This document shows positions 11,331 through 57,392 of a DNA stretch of 64,000 nt, piece after piece. Made by a program: the position numbers and the translations under genes. The stretch is taken from the NCBI RefSeq assembly GCF_028640845.1, contig NC_080540.1, forward strand, positions 165,968,752 to 166,032,751, given 5' to 3'. The notes beneath the pieces are model-generated. The model had not been told where the DNA came from and made no database searches. It was given only the letters and a program-made list of their open reading frames with translations. Source of the stretch: Ahaetulla prasina (taxonomy: Eukaryota > Chordata > Lepidosauria > Squamata > Colubridae). Position 1 is the stretch's first letter. Every line of letters begins with the position of its first letter.

Positions 11331-11704
11331 TTTTTTCAAGATGCCTGAAATTTGCTTTAGTGGTCCAATATGTTTCAGAGTATACCTCACACAGGAAAAG
11401 CTAATTGGACACAGAGGCGCTCTCTGCCACCTCAAGCCACTATGCAAGCCTTCACTGCTCAGTTATGAGTCACTTGTTTTGGCAAACCTGCCTGTGGGTC
11501 TGTTAATTTGCTCATTCAGAGCCTGCAAAAATGGATGGAGCCTTCTGCTCTGAGCATGTCCCAGCTGGCCTTAAAGCCAAGGAGGAAAGAAAAGTCCATG
11601 TCTGAGACGTAGGAAGGCTTGGCTAGCCTTCCCAGCCTGTCTTGTGATGATGACTCACCTCTTATTAGTGCAGGAGGTTTGATTTTGCTAACCTCTGCCC
11701 ATAA

Positions 11705-11970
11705 GGGCCGGTTTAGCTCTGCCTGGTAAGGCCTGTTATTAAGAACACAAAGCCTGCAATTACTGCAGGTTCGAGCCCGGCCCAAGGTTGACTCAGCCTT
11801 CCATCCTTTATAAGGTAGGTAAAATGAGGACCCAGATTGTTGGGGGGGCAATAAGTTGACTTTGTAAATATATACAAATAGAATGAGACTATTGCCCTAT
11901 ACATTGTAAGCCGCCCTGAGTCTTCGGAGAAGGGCGGGGTATAAATGTAAACAAAAAAAAAAAAAAAAAA
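11705..11970 (+). mobile_element. tRNA-derived SINE with LINE-like tail
   Basis: Same family as the copy at 7670, with box B AGGTTCGAGCC near 11767, the TTGACTCAGCCTTCCATCC body, the CCGCCCTGAGTC...GAAGGGCGG tail and an A-run ending at about 11970. Confidence 0.8.
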
Positions 11971-12058
11971 ATTGTTACGACATCTGGAATACCCTTAGTT
12001 TTTCCCCCTGTGCAGCATGACTTGAATACAGTATTGAATTCAGAGCTTGAATAAAGTA

Positions 12059-12453
12059 CAGGTAGTCCTCGACTTGTGACCACAAGTGAGCCCAAAATAT
12101 CTGTCGTGAAGTAAGACATCTCTTAAATGAATTTTGCCCCACATTTTACAACCTTTCTTGCCTCATTTCTTAAGTGAATCACCGCAGTCGATAAGTTAAT
12201 AAATTGGTTGTTGACTGAAGCTGGCTTCTCCCTCGACTTTGTCAGAAGGTCACAAAAGGGGATCACGTGACCTTGGGACACAGTGAAGGTCATAAATATG
12301 AACCGGGTGCCAAGCACCTGAATTTTGATCACATGATCACGGGGGAATGCTCCAAAGGTCATAACTGTAAAAAACGATCATAACTCACTTTTTCCAATGC
12401 CGTTGTAACTTTGAATGGTCACTAAATGAACCGTTGTAAGTCGAAGACTTACC
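12059..12453. mobile_element. TA-flanked MITE, CAGGTAG family
   Basis: It starts CAGGTAGTCCTCGACTTGTG after a TA and ends GTAAGTCGAAGACTTACC, the degraded inverted terminus. The interior shares phrases with the copy at 3056, such as a GATCACGTGACC block and GACTTTGTCAGAAGGTC. Confidence 0.75.
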
Positions 12454-13288
12454 CAAATGTAAAAGATGGATTCCAGGTCTGACACTTGTATCAGCACACA
12501 GCAAGTATATGGAGAAAACACAATTTCCCTGCCTCAGTTTGTGTGTTTGTATGTGCGCATGTTTTTCCCAGTAGATCATTTAAGAAAAATCGATAAGACG
12601 CCTCTGAAATGGAATGCTTTGTGATTACATAGATACACGCTGCAGTTTTTTGCTTATATATATATCTACATTGTAAATATAATAGACCAATTTCAGTCCT
12701 ATATCAAAGGTATTTTTACATTGGAAACTGCATTTCTTATTCTGAAGAAGTCCTGCACAGTTCAGAAGTGGCTTGTCAGGAGATATGGTCAAGTGACATG
12801 TAAGATGGCTGATGCCACCCCAGACCTTAGTGATATCAAAGAGCTGCTCTGCCTTGCTGATACGGTATTCAGCCTTTCCCCAACCTAGTTGCCCACTTAG
12901 GCCCTGCATTCTGGTTGGTTCTCCTAAGAGTGCTGCCCAATTGCAATTTGAGGTTGCTTCCCTCCCCCCCTCACAACCCATGTCTGATTTTACTGTTTCT
13001 CATTTAATTTTTGCTCTTAAATGGATTTGCTCTGCCTCAGGTACATTAAGCATATTTGTAAGGGCTCCTTTTGGCAACATGAGAGAGAAGATTTCCTAAC
13101 AAGGTCTTCTACTTGCCCATTGTTGTAGGTGATCTGAATTAAAATGGAGCCCTGGAGAAACTTTTCTTTCTCCCAGAGCAAGTTTAACTTGTTGAGCTGT
13201 GTACAGCAATCCACAGAGATGTTACCCAGTTTTCTGATGGCACCTGTAACTTGTTATCTTTCAGAAGCAGTGTGGCTTTCTCTGAACC

Positions 13289-16200
13289 ATGATGGCAGAA
13301 TCCCTGCCCTTCTCAATGGGCACACCAGTGCCCACCTGGGAATTGGAAGCCTGGTACCAGGACTTGCAGGAAGTGTTGTCCTCGGATGTAGCCAACAGGG
13401 CAGACCCCTCTGGGGTTGGACAGGAGCAGGTGAGTCAGCTGGCTTTTCTTTGATGCTTCCAGGACTGTGGAGTCCTGCATTCAAGTGGGTGGTTGGGTTC
13501 TGTTATGGGCTGGCTCTATGTTGCACTATTTTTGTATCCTAAATCTGCATTGGAGGGATGTAGCCACTACCATCAGTAACAGATCTTGTAATCCTTTAAA
13601 ACCGGGCACATTTGTTATAGCGTAAAACTACGTTCCCCGGTCAGGTGCCTTCCAGTTGTTCCCATAATTGTTCATGCTGGCCAGATTCGGGGAGTTGTAG
13701 ATGCACACACACACCTGGAAAGCAAATAAGGGGAAGATGCCCTTGTATTTTATTTCATTTATGGTTCCTCCCCTCTATCAAGTGATGATCTGCAGAATTT
13801 TGTTCTAGAATACTACAGTTGTTATATTAATCTTTCAGGACTTTCATTTTTTTTCAAGTTAAAGTCTCAGTAAAGTCCAAAGAGTTATTAGACTTATTTC
13901 AATTTAAAAATGCCTGAGTAAATTGTAGCTTCTGCAGGTCTTTCTTATAATCTAAGCATGTGTGGTCAGAAGCCATTTGTAAATGTATAATTTGAGTAGT
14001 GGGCATATGGGAGTGTTCTTTCTGGCTGCTTTCCACCATAGCAGTGTTTCTCAACCTTGGCCTTTTAAGACAAGGACTTCAGCTTCCAGAATTCCCCAGC
14101 TAGCCATGCCAAAGTTGAGTAACATTGCATTATAGACTAATTGCACTGAACTCAGATTTAAGTAGATAGGTACAAGTAAGATGGTTCTAGTGTTTCATTG
14201 AGCTGCTTTTGATTCCTGTCTTTTCTGCCATGGCTCCTACCCTGTGGAACGTCAGTCACCCCCCATCCACCCCACTCATGCTGGTCCCAACCTATTGGTC
14301 TTCCAGAAGACCCTCAAAACATGGTTTTTGCTAATGAGTTGCAGGATCCCATGATAGAATGAAGCCTGTTAGATGATGTTAACTGATGGGTTCTTTGTAT
14401 GTTTTGCAGCCATTCTGTCTTTTAGGGGCTTTTGAGTTGTGGTTTTTAATACGTTTTTATGTATTTTGTTGTCACATATGAGTTACCATACGAATCACTA
14501 TGTGAGATGGACGACTTATATAATCCACCTAGCCTTTTGAAAAGTCCTGAAGACTTGGCTTTTCCTCCCAAGCATTGGGATAGAATGAAATGACTGCATG
14601 TCAGAAGCTTGGTTTGCTGCCAGGTTTTTGTTTTTAACATTTAATGGTTTTAATGTTGTTTAATTCTTGATTGGGAGCCATCCTCGGTTTGGTCTAAGAT
14701 AGGCAGCTATATAACCATTTTAAATAGTGATAAATAAAACAGGTAAAAGGTGATATTTTAAAATGCACCATGCTAAATTTATAGTACTCATTGGTCAATC
14801 ATATGTTCAGAAGCAAGCCCTTCAGTGCAATATTCCCAGTCTTCCAGAAGATTACTCAAGTGTGAGATGGACAGTATATAAATGTAATACATGTCTTGAC
14901 TTGTTTAGTGTGCTTGTTGAGGTGTGTTGTTTCTTAAACTACACGACATCTTAAGCGAACACATGCCTAGGCTTGGACATTATTCTTTCCTTAGAAAGCT
15001 TATTATTCCACAAAGACCCTGTCAAATAATGCCATGAAATTTTAATTAGATGGGGCTGATATGGGGATATTTCTTTTATAATAATCATATTTTGATTTCT
15101 TTAATCCATTTGCAGTCTTCTTCCTAACTCCAAGAAATGCGAATGGAGGCAAGGGCTTAATACCGACATGGCTACAAGTATAAACTTTTACCTTCGTTAT
15201 CTCCTGTCAGCCACCAACCTGGTTAAATCTCATTACTAGAGGTTGTGGCAGCATCCAGCTACACTACTAAGTGTGAAATTTTGGAATAGGATCCCCCATT
15301 TTCTCCAATCACAAGAGCCCCTTACCTCAGGAATAAACCGTCAGTCCTTGTTTAATAATCACAATTGGGGTCGGCAGCTTGGTCATTAAGCAATGTGAAA
15401 CGGACTACTTATTTTACTTCAGCTTTTCTTTGCTTTACATGCAAACGTTGTAAATGTCAGGACTGGTCACAAAATTACTTTTTCATCGTCGTAACTGAAT
15501 GGTTGCTGTGTGAGACGGTCGCTAAACAAGGGCTGCCTATGCACTTTATATTATATTGCTAGGAAGTAATAGGCATGGATTGGCTACTCTGCATTTGGGA
15601 GGTGTTGTTTTTGCTGTCAGATCTCACATGATGGAAGTTCAGTAACAAAGAGATTTGGTATCTCCCAATTTGTCTTGGTGGAATTATTTGAACCAAAGTT
15701 GGATATTATTCCATGTTTTTATCTGAAACTTTTATCTAAACTTTTGTATAAAAGTAAATACAATACAGGGCCCTGATGTGTTACATATAACTTCTTCCGT
15801 TTCACTACATGATCACTTTACCCTATACTTGGTTAGTTAAATATGCTATGTGGGCAAGGCAGCTAAGCAAATGGGGACTGCAGAGGAAGGAGGAGTTGTG
15901 CGTTATAGAATTTTCATAAATTCTCAGCTTGTGAACTATAGTTCTCATGACAGTGCAGGAAACTCTTCTAGATGCAAAGCAGATACTGAAATGCTGTATT
16001 CATGTTTTCTCAGTCTCCAGAGCACCTCTTGGAGATCAGATCCCAAATGCTGCATGACTAAAATCTTCAAATTAACTTGGACATTACAATGATTTATGTA
16101 ATCCCCATCCCTAACCAAAGGACTGGGTGGATTTTCCCCCCCTCCCAATATATTTTCAAACTTGTGAAAAAGAACAGGCAGGAAAGGCAGCCAGCAAACA

Positions 16201-16769
16201 AAGCCTTCTTATCAGTTTGACAGCTAAGAAGGTTGTGTTTTTAAACTCCACTCTGCAGCCTGCCACAGGGGCTTATGGGAGATGGAGGCCAACAATACGG
16301 ATCCTCTTTTAACCGGTCTCTTGCTCCATTTCTTTTTCAGAAGGAGTTCGATGGCTTTGATGGTGCTGCTCTCTTGTGGAACTTGGAGACTTCCAATTCC
16401 TTGGAGCTTAATGAGGATCAAATGATGGAAAACTATGAGTTGGAGCCTGATCTTACAGCAGAACTTTTGGAGCAACTGGGCCAGGAGCCCCCAGGGCCAG
16501 CGGAGTCCGATTCTAGCCACAGCTCTCCTATACAGACAGGCACAGATGACGACGAGGGAATCTCTACTAGCCGGAAGAGGCGGCAGAGCGGCCAGCCTCA
16601 CGGTGGCAAGAGACAGCGTGGCAGAGAGCGGGAGCAGCAGAATGAGCGCAGAGTGGCTGAGCTGACAGCACACAATGAACATCTCCAGCAGGAAATACAG
16701 CGCTTGACCGCTGAGGTGGAAGCTACCCGAGCGGCGCTCATCCAGCGGATGGTGAGCCTAAAGACATGA
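13289..16769 (+). CDS. DDIT3: DDIT3 / CHOP, stress-induced bZIP transcription factor
   Basis: Joined from 13289-13429 and 16341-16769: 189 residues (human 169). CHOP is a nuclear bZIP protein that dimerises with C/EBPs and ATF4 and promotes apoptosis in prolonged ER or amino-acid stress. The N-terminal motif WELEAWYQDLQEVLSSD (residues 17-33) is almost identical to mammalian CHOP. The basic region, about 125-152, runs from SRKRRQSG to QQNERR and keeps a Pro (133) and Gly pair (135-136), the CHOP peculiarity that spoils normal C/EBP-site binding. The zipper (about 152-185) has Leu at 155, 162 and 169 and the signature EVEATRAAL. Two in-frame ATGs (13289, 13292) follow a stop at 13283-13285; the first aligns with the human start. 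The middle, acidic Ser/Glu-rich part is longer than in human. Translation is probably gated by the upstream ORF. Its 3' end meets MARS1 tail-to-tail, as in mammals. Confidence 0.97.
14041..14130. mobile_element. hAT-like MITE remnant
   Basis: It begins CAGTGTTTCTCAACCTTGGC after an AG and contains CCAGAATTCCCCAGC, a phrase shared with the foldback element at 30535. The far terminus is degraded. Confidence 0.4.
14230..14745 (+). mobile_element. Decayed LINE 3' end
   Basis: CCTGTGGAACGT resembles the Leu-Trp-Asn segment seen in the better LINE copies at 31985 and 45675. It ends with a worn form of the GAGCCGCC...GGCAGCTATATAA tail and GATAAATAAAA. Confidence 0.45.
15335..15545. mobile_element. 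Short internally deleted MITE, CAGGTAG family
   Basis: The ends GTCAGTCCTTGTTTAATAAT and CTAAACAAGGGCTGCCTATG are rough inverted copies, with the family's CACAATTGGGG and GTCGTAACTGAATGG phrases between them. It is much shorter than the 360-390 bp members. Confidence 0.5.
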
Positions 16770-17178
16770 TGTGGTCCTGGGATACTTTCTCCACTGAAAT
16801 GGTTTCTCCTTGCTATGGACCGAAGTGTGCAGGGCTTCATCCTTTCCACATCGAGTGACTGTGCAGCATGCTGAAAGGGGGAGGCACTTGCCGACACCTT
16901 AAAAGCACATCAGTGCCCTGCGACACTTTACTTTGAAACACATGTTCCTTTCTCTGAGTAGCCAAGTGGACTTCCCTTGCAGGACTGTACTCTGTATGGC
17001 CCAGATATTTTAGGCAGAGGAGATCCCTGACATTCCTAGAGACTGACTGTGGCAGTTGTGGAACTGACTTGTTTTTTTTTAATAGTTATATATGTTCTTT
17101 TCCTTGCAAGGAGATTGCAGGGAGGAATGTCTGCATGTCTCGTTTTGTACAACAGTGCTTTGTGCTTGTATAAAGAGC

Positions 17179-17184
17179 AATAAA
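17179..17184 (+). terminator. DDIT3: DDIT3 poly(A) signal AATAAA
   Basis: Canonical AATAAA 410 nt after the DDIT3 stop, followed by the U/GU-rich TTTTGTCCTGTGT. Cleavage is expected at about 17195-17215. Confidence 0.8.
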
Positions 17185-17187
17185 ATA

Positions 17188-17193
17188 TTTATT
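17188..17193 (-). terminator. MARS1: MARS1 poly(A) signal AATAAA (minus strand)
   Basis: TTTATT on the plus strand is AATAAA for MARS1 and is the only canonical signal I found on that strand between its stop codon (17355) and here, about 165 nt into the 3' UTR. It overlaps the DDIT3 signal's 15-bp block, so the two transcripts should overlap at their 3' ends. Confidence 0.75.
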
Positions 17194-17354
17194 TTGTCCT
17201 GTGTAATCCAACAACTTGAAGGTTCTGGAACTGTTCATGGGAGTCACAAAAAGACTAATAAAAGGAGAAAATTAAACGGGATCACAGTTGCTAGCAATTG
17301 TCACAAACCCCAAATGAACCTGAGACGTCTTGATTGTGATCACAGCTCCGCCGG

Positions 17355-52007
<34,653 letters not shown>

Positions 52008-52009
52008 GC

Positions 52010-52330
52010 TCCGTCCTCCCTCTGCCTCCCAGCCACGCTTCGTCCCCAGCTGATGCAACGAAGCCGGCCCTGACATTAAGGCCCACTCCCTGTCCCCGCC
52101 CTCTCCCGCCTTACGTCGCGTTGGAAACGGGCCCAGCCTCCCACCCAACCCGCCTCACGCCCACTTTGGGGCCTGCGCGCTCGAGCACATCCTCTAAGCC
52201 TCAGCCGCGCACCAAGGCCGCACCCTTTGGAACTACCAATCCCGACGTGCTTTGCCTACACAACCGGAAGTTTTGAAGGACGAGGCCCGAGAAAAGAAAA
52301 AGAAAAAAGGAAAAACCGGATGTTGCGTAA
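52010..52330 (-). promoter_or_regulatory. MARS1: MARS1 promoter, CpG-rich
   Basis: GC-rich block directly upstream of the MARS1 start codon. It contains ETS motif ACCGGAAGT (52263-52271), another ACCGGATGT (about 52315-52323) and a ZNF143-like ACTACCAATCCCGACGTGC (52233-52250). TATA-less, as expected for a housekeeping gene. The transcription start is not fixed. Confidence 0.7.
52051..52058 (-). promoter_or_regulatory. MARS1: ATF4-C/EBP element (CARE) of MARS1
   Basis: TGATGCAA on the plus strand, TTGCATCA in the MARS1 sense direction, about 44 bp upstream of the start codon. It is the same octamer and orientation as the DDIT3 CARE. Cytosolic aminoacyl-tRNA synthetase genes including MARS1 are known ATF4 targets. 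It may lie in the 5' UTR or just upstream of the start site. Confidence 0.65.
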
Positions 52331-52339
52331 TAATACTGC

Positions 52340-52755
52340 ACTCGGATTGTTAGCGGGAGGGTAGAGGGGCGTAATGTGTTGTCCCTAGTTGTGTTGAATT
52401 AGCGCCTGAGGATAATAAAGCCGTAAATAAAAATAAAACGTTAAATAATAAAATAAAACAAAACGTTAAAAATGTAGTTAATGTGAAATCCATAGTTCTA
52501 GAACAAGTTAGGTCTAAATCTGGACCAAATTTGTAATATTTAGGTCATTAAACAGCACAGCTACTATCAATTGAAGACTTGGCAGCAGTAATTTAAGTAT
52601 AAAGCCGAAAGTAACTTGCCCAAGGGAAAAACATATCAAGAAATATTTTTTATTAAATCAATTTGAAGTTCCAAAGATTTTCGAATGTTGCCTAAGGAAG
52701 AGTAATGAAAAACGTGAAAGCTTGCACACTCTTAGAGTTGGATTAATAAAGTTAA
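52340..52755. other. Intergenic, no gene recognised
   Basis: AT-rich with AAATAAAATAAAA-type simple sequence around 52425-52470. Nothing else was recognised. Confidence 0.35.
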
Positions 52756-52758
52756 GAC

Positions 52759-52885
52759 CAGTGGTGGGATTCAGCCAGTTCGTACCACTTCGGGAGAACC
52801 GGTTGTGAACTTTCTGAGCAGTTTGGTGAACTGGTTGTTGGAAGAAATCATTAGGGCAGAGAACCATTTGTTAAATTATCTTTAG
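52759..52885 (+). mobile_element. hAT-like MITE (CAGTGGTGGGATTCAG), right end lost
   Basis: Starts CAGTGGTGGGATTCAGCCAG and continues CACTTCGGGAGAACCGGTTG and AACTGGTTGTTGGAAGAAAT, as in the element at 60170. The right terminus GAATCCCACCACTG is missing. Confidence 0.7.
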
Positions 52886-53569
52886 TAACCAGATTGTTAA
52901 TGTGCTGTGATGTCAACTCTGATCATATAGATCTACCCCTAACCTGGTTCTCTAGTGATACACCCTTTGCCACTGTAACTGAGTCTTTCCATTTTAGTTG
53001 TCATACTAGTTCTTTCCACCTTTCCCAATATTATAGCTTTTTTCCAGAGACCTGTCTTCAGATAAGGTGGCCAGAGTAGATTAATTTCAGCCTGGCAAAC
53101 CCAAGTTGGAAGCAAATTTCTGATAAATTCAGAATCTGGAATCTGACTTGTAATATTGTTTTGCAATATCTGCATATCAATTGTTTCTTAATCTCTAAAG
53201 AAGCCAAACAGGCATCATTAGACTGCAAGTTTATTGATTAGGTTTTTATCCCACTTTGCATTTAGGAATTCAAAGTTATCAGTAAACTTCTATGGCTGAG
53301 GCAATGACCCTAGCAATACAACAACTTAACCATCATTTGGTAGAGAAATAAATATAGCCATAGTAATGGTGATATAAGTTGTAGATGGATATCTATTCCA
53401 TCAGTAAGCCAGTATGTAGGTGTATGTAATAAACCTAATGTGCAGTGATATCAAAATGATATTACTGTAAATTAAATACAAAAATTAACAGACACAATCT
53501 TAAATTTACAATCTTATATTGTGGACTTATATCTATTTATAAATAAAAAAACATCACCAATCTCCTTCC

Positions 53570-53795
53570 ATTTATGACTGTATGACTATAACTTTGTTGC
53601 TTGTATCCTTATGATTTATATTGATATTGTTTCCTAATTGCTTATTTGTATCCTGTGACTATCATTAAGTGTTGTACCTTATGATTCTTGTTGAAGGTAT
53701 CTTTTCTCCGAGAGGATATGCACCAAGACAAATTCCTTGGATGTCCAATCACACTTGGCCAATAAAAAAATTCTATTCTATTCTAATAGATAACA
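53570..53795 (+). mobile_element. Snake-type CR1 LINE 3' tail
   Basis: TATCATTAAGTGTTGTACCT, ATGCACCAAGACAAATTCCT, TTGGCCAATAAAAAAATTC and (TATTC)n. Same tail as 42650 and, reversed, 48155. Confidence 0.7.
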
Positions 53796-53963
53796 GTGAT
53801 ATAATGTATCTTGGAAGAGCTTTTGTATAAAAGGCAGCCTAAAGTTTTTTAAAAGAAAATAAATACCTGGTAGTGTTTTTTAGTATTTTTATATGAGGAG
53901 TACATTTCCTCTCTTTAAATGTAATATGATCAGTTTTTAATTTTTTTATACTACCTCATAGAA

Positions 53964-54084
53964 CAGCGGTGTCAAACTTGCGTCGTCACATGATGTATCA
54001 CAACTTCCCCCCCTTGCTAAAATGGGGTGCACGTGGCCAGTGTGTGATGCATCCAGCCCTCAGGTTGCGAGTTTGATACCCCTG
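53964..54084. mobile_element. hAT-like MITE with exact 8-bp TSD TCATAGAA
   Basis: Ends CAGCGGTGTCAAACTTGCG and GCGAGTTTGATACCCCTG. TCATAGAA flanks exactly at 53956-53963 and 54085-54092. 121 bp. Same family as 35306. Confidence 0.85.
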
Positions 54085-54099
54085 TCATAGAAACTCAGG

Positions 54100-56180
54100 A
54101 AGTCATAAATGTAGGGTAATGTTTCAAGAGGGGAATTTTAGCAGTGGGGAGAAAAAAATAAAGTACCTTTTTTTGAGAAGCGAAATAATTCGGTTAACAT
54201 CAAGAAGTGATAACTGAGTGACTGACAAACAAGCTAAGATTTATGTTCTGTGATCCATCTGGTTAGAAGCACATTCAGTTAAAAATAAGTTTGAAGCAGA
54301 ACACCCAAGGCGGTATGCATAAATTGCATCCATGTCATATAATCTTGGGTTTACTTAGACATAACCTTCTCTGATTATGGTAGCCTTTACTGCTATGCCT
54401 AAGATTGAAACTGCTGTCTTCTTCACTTGTTGCAAGGCTGTATGTTTTATATGCACAAATGTTACAATAAAGACAGTTTCTCTGTTTGCAAGAGAGTATT
54501 GTGATTCAGTGATGGAGCCTCCTTCCTGCTTTGTGGTACACATAAGCAACGCAGCAGCCCACAGGAAACTATTCACCTCTCTGAAGGCGGATGTGTGTGG
54601 TACCTATGTTTTGTACACTAAATACTTTTAAAGAAGGAAAATACCTCTCCATTCTCTCTCCATTGCTGTGAAAGATGAAAAGAATGACTACAGAACGGGT
54701 CCAAGAGTGAAATAACAAGCTGTTATTCCAGGCTAGTCATCTGTCTCATTGTGTGATGGGCTCAGGTAAAAATAATTGTTCTGGGATAATGAGAATTTTA
54801 TTATAGTAGGGCTACAGTCTTATTTTCTTTTCTGTGGATTGTTAATTGAAATTATACTCTATTCCTTCTTTCTTACTGGCTAAGGAATGGGGTTTCCCAT
54901 TTTAGGTGGGCAAGCAGTGGCAGAGGGGGAAACGGGGCTTCTGAACAAGACAGCAAAATGAATGCAGTACTCTGATATGGGAGGAAATGCAGAAGAAATA
55001 AACAAGGAAGTGGGAGTTTGCAGTCTTTCTTATTTCTAGCTGAAGTTTCTTTTATGTTCTCCCCAACAAGAGAACGTTTCCATGATTAGTGTTTTCTAAG
55101 GCATATTTTCTGATGAGGACAGGTTGTTAAAAAACAAAGGACTGTAGTGGGGTCAGCTAACATTCCCAAAGAGCTGTAGAAGAAGAGTTATCTGTTGTAG
55201 ACTCATTGATGCAGGACAGTCTTCCTCAAATTTAAGGCCACCTTAACTGTCAGTGGCTTAGTTTCCATCTTGAAAGCTGGACTCCATCTTGAAAGATTCA
55301 GGATTGGCTAGGGCTGCAGCATATGTTTTCGCATATGTTTTTTCAAGCAGATCTTCTGCTTGTCGCATAACCGCTGCAAACAGAAATGGGCTAAACCCTT
55401 CTCACAATTTCTGGAACTGGAGAATCAGTTCCTTATCTGTATTTCTGAAATTCTAATCTTAGCAAACTTAGTGGATGGTGACAAAAATGGAGCAACAAAT
55501 GAAGTATGGTGTTTGATATACAATTAAAAACAACTGCAGTGAGCGGTTAGTTAAAAATAGTGTATAGTGCTATTCAAAGCAGTGTTACTTTTCTGTAAAA
55601 AAAAAAAAGATTTCCACTGTGGCTTATGTACATCAGGAGTTAAACCCATATGTGTATCTATAGGTATAAGGGTGATTAACAAGTATACAAAATGTTATTG
55701 ACCCAACAAAGGGAATCATAACATAGCATGTCTAGTTTCTTTTTAGTGTCATGTGTGAATGCACTGTTTCTGAGATGCGCATGCAAATATGTTGATAAAG
55801 TTAGAAGAACTGGAAAGCAACTGGACGGATAAAACCAGTTTTCAAATCAAGCAATGGGAACCTTGCAATGCTGTTGAAGGACTTGCCCTAGTTGGCAAAG
55901 ACCAATACTGGGAGTTTAGTTCTTTTTTCCCTTCACAAATTCCAAATTCTGCTTTAAAGCAGGGATCTCCAGCCTTGGTCCCTTTAAGACCTGCAGATTT
56001 GTGGACTGCTTTAAAGCAACTTTAGTCCATTCCATGAGATATTAATGTATTCCAGAGTATCTCCAGGTTATTTTATGCGGTGCTGACACTGTATATATGT
56101 ATTTAATTGTTATCTCATATTTATTACTGTATAAGTAACTCAAGGGAGCAAATGTATCTAATACTCCTTCCTCCTCCTAT
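54100..56180. other. Intergenic, no gene recognised
   Basis: Several 60-80 codon frames occur but none shows a family signature or splice context I could support. Confidence 0.35.
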
Positions 56181-56194
56181 TTCTCCCTAACAAC

Positions 56195-56335
56195 AACATT
56201 GTGAACTGGTTGGGCTGAGAGAGAGCAACTGACCCAAGGTCACCCAACTGGCTATTGGTCCTAAAACGGGATTAGAACTGACAGCCTCCTAGTTCTAGGC
56301 TAGCACTTTAACCACAACACTAAACTGGCTCTCTT
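56195..56335 (-). mobile_element. Sauria-like SINE, reversed
   Basis: TTGTGAACTGGTTGGGCTGA, CCAAGGTCACCCAACTGGCT, GGGATTAGAACTGACAGCC (reversed B box) and GGCTAGCACTTTAACCAC (reversed head). Confidence 0.65.
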
Positions 56336-56429
56336 AACTACTATACTTTTTTAACATATCCCCTTGCCATGCAAATATATAATATAGTGGCTAAAGAATG
56401 TCTTCTTGCAGGACCTGTAAGTTTTTTAC

Positions 56430-56695
56430 ATTGTTGTCCCTGTCCTATGGAATGCTGTTGCTCCCAAGATTAGATTAGCCCAATTCTGCTGGACTTTAGG
56501 AAGGGCCTTTTCCTATCGATGTTATCTATGGGAAGGGAGTATTAACTGGAGCCCATGATGTGCTTATTGTTCCTTCTAGACTGGTCCAATAGCATCTGCT
56601 GATATGTTTTATGGCTTGTGTGTTTTTAAATGTTGCAAGCCTCCAGAATCACTACTGAGAGACGGGTGGCCATATAAATCAATTATATAAATGAT
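56430..56695 (+). mobile_element. Decayed LINE 3' end
   Basis: CCTATGGAATGCTGTTGCTC corresponds to the Leu-Trp-Asn region of the LINE copies at 31985 and 45675, and GGAAGGGCCTTTTCC and GGTGGCCATATAAATCAATT to their later parts and tail. Confidence 0.45.
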
Positions 56696-57116
56696 TAAAA
56701 ATGGCAAACATTTTTTTAAAAAAAGCACTTAAGCTCAACAGAAACTGGCCCTAAAGGACGATTTTGAGTCATCCTTCAAGTGGTGATGAATAGGCCACTT
56801 TTCGGTTGACTCTCTATTCTGTTCAACAGGAAACAATAAAAGGCTACAATTTATAAACAGGAAGCTTTCATCTGCAGTCAGAATATCTAGGAAGGCTTAA
56901 AGATTGTTTTGTCCTTCCATCTGGCCTTGCATGTTTTCAATAAATTTTTTCCCAAGCTGCATGTATTCAGAGATTTCAATAGCACTCAGGAGCATCAAGA
57001 TACAGCTACAGTTTGTATTAGTCCAAGACAGTGGGATTTGTAGTCAAAATATCTCAGGGCATCAGCTTGGAAAGAGCTGTTTGATAGTTTACAAGACCTA
57101 GAACGTGGCTCTCACA

Positions 57117-57392
57117 TAGAGGTATTATTCAGCAGGTTCTGACAGGTTCTGGAGAACCAGTAGCGGAAATTTTGAGTAGTTTGGAGAACTGCAAATACCA
57201 CCTCTGGCTGGCCCCAGAGTGGGGTGGGAATGGAGATTTTGCAATATCCTTCCCCCAAGTGTGGGGAGGGAATGGGGATTTTGCAGTATCCTTCCCTTGC
57301 CATGCCCACCAAGCCACGCCCACCAAGCAACACCACGCCCATCACGCCACACCCACAGAACCGGTAGTAAAAAAATTTGAATTCCACCACTG
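57117..57392 (-). mobile_element. hAT-like MITE with 8-bp TSD, minus orientation
   Basis: Flanks CTCTCACA (57109-57116) and CTCTCATA (57393-57400) agree at 7 of 8. The right end AATTCCACCACTG is the reversed CAGTGGTGG terminus. Interior blocks match 20268 and 26217, reversed. Confidence 0.8.

Larger units (their letters stand above)
8486..13264 (+). other. DDIT3 intron 2
   Basis: The intron contains a decayed MITE-like stretch around 9640-9890 with two runs of C, a minus-oriented CR1 3' end (10464-10999), two SINEs (11150, 11705) and a TA-flanked MITE (12059). No coding exon was seen. Confidence 0.6.
13430..16340 (+). other. DDIT3 intron 3
   Basis: The intron contains a hAT-like remnant (14041-14130), a decayed LINE 3' end (14230-14745) and a partial TA-type MITE (15335-15545). 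No extra exon was recognised. Confidence 0.6.
5790..17205 (+). other. DDIT3: DDIT3 transcription unit (four exons)
   Basis: Exon 1 runs from about 5790 (start uncertain) to 5910, with donor gtgcgg. Exon 2 is 8434-8485 (acceptor ttcag, donor gtaaga). Exon 3 is 13265-13429 (acceptor ttcag, donor gtgagt). Exon 4 starts at 16341 after tttttcag and runs to about 17205. Exons 1 and 2 are untranslated except for the upstream ORF; exons 3 and 4 hold the protein. This four-exon plan is that of mammalian DDIT3. Exon 1 start and exact poly(A) site are inferred. Confidence 0.85.
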
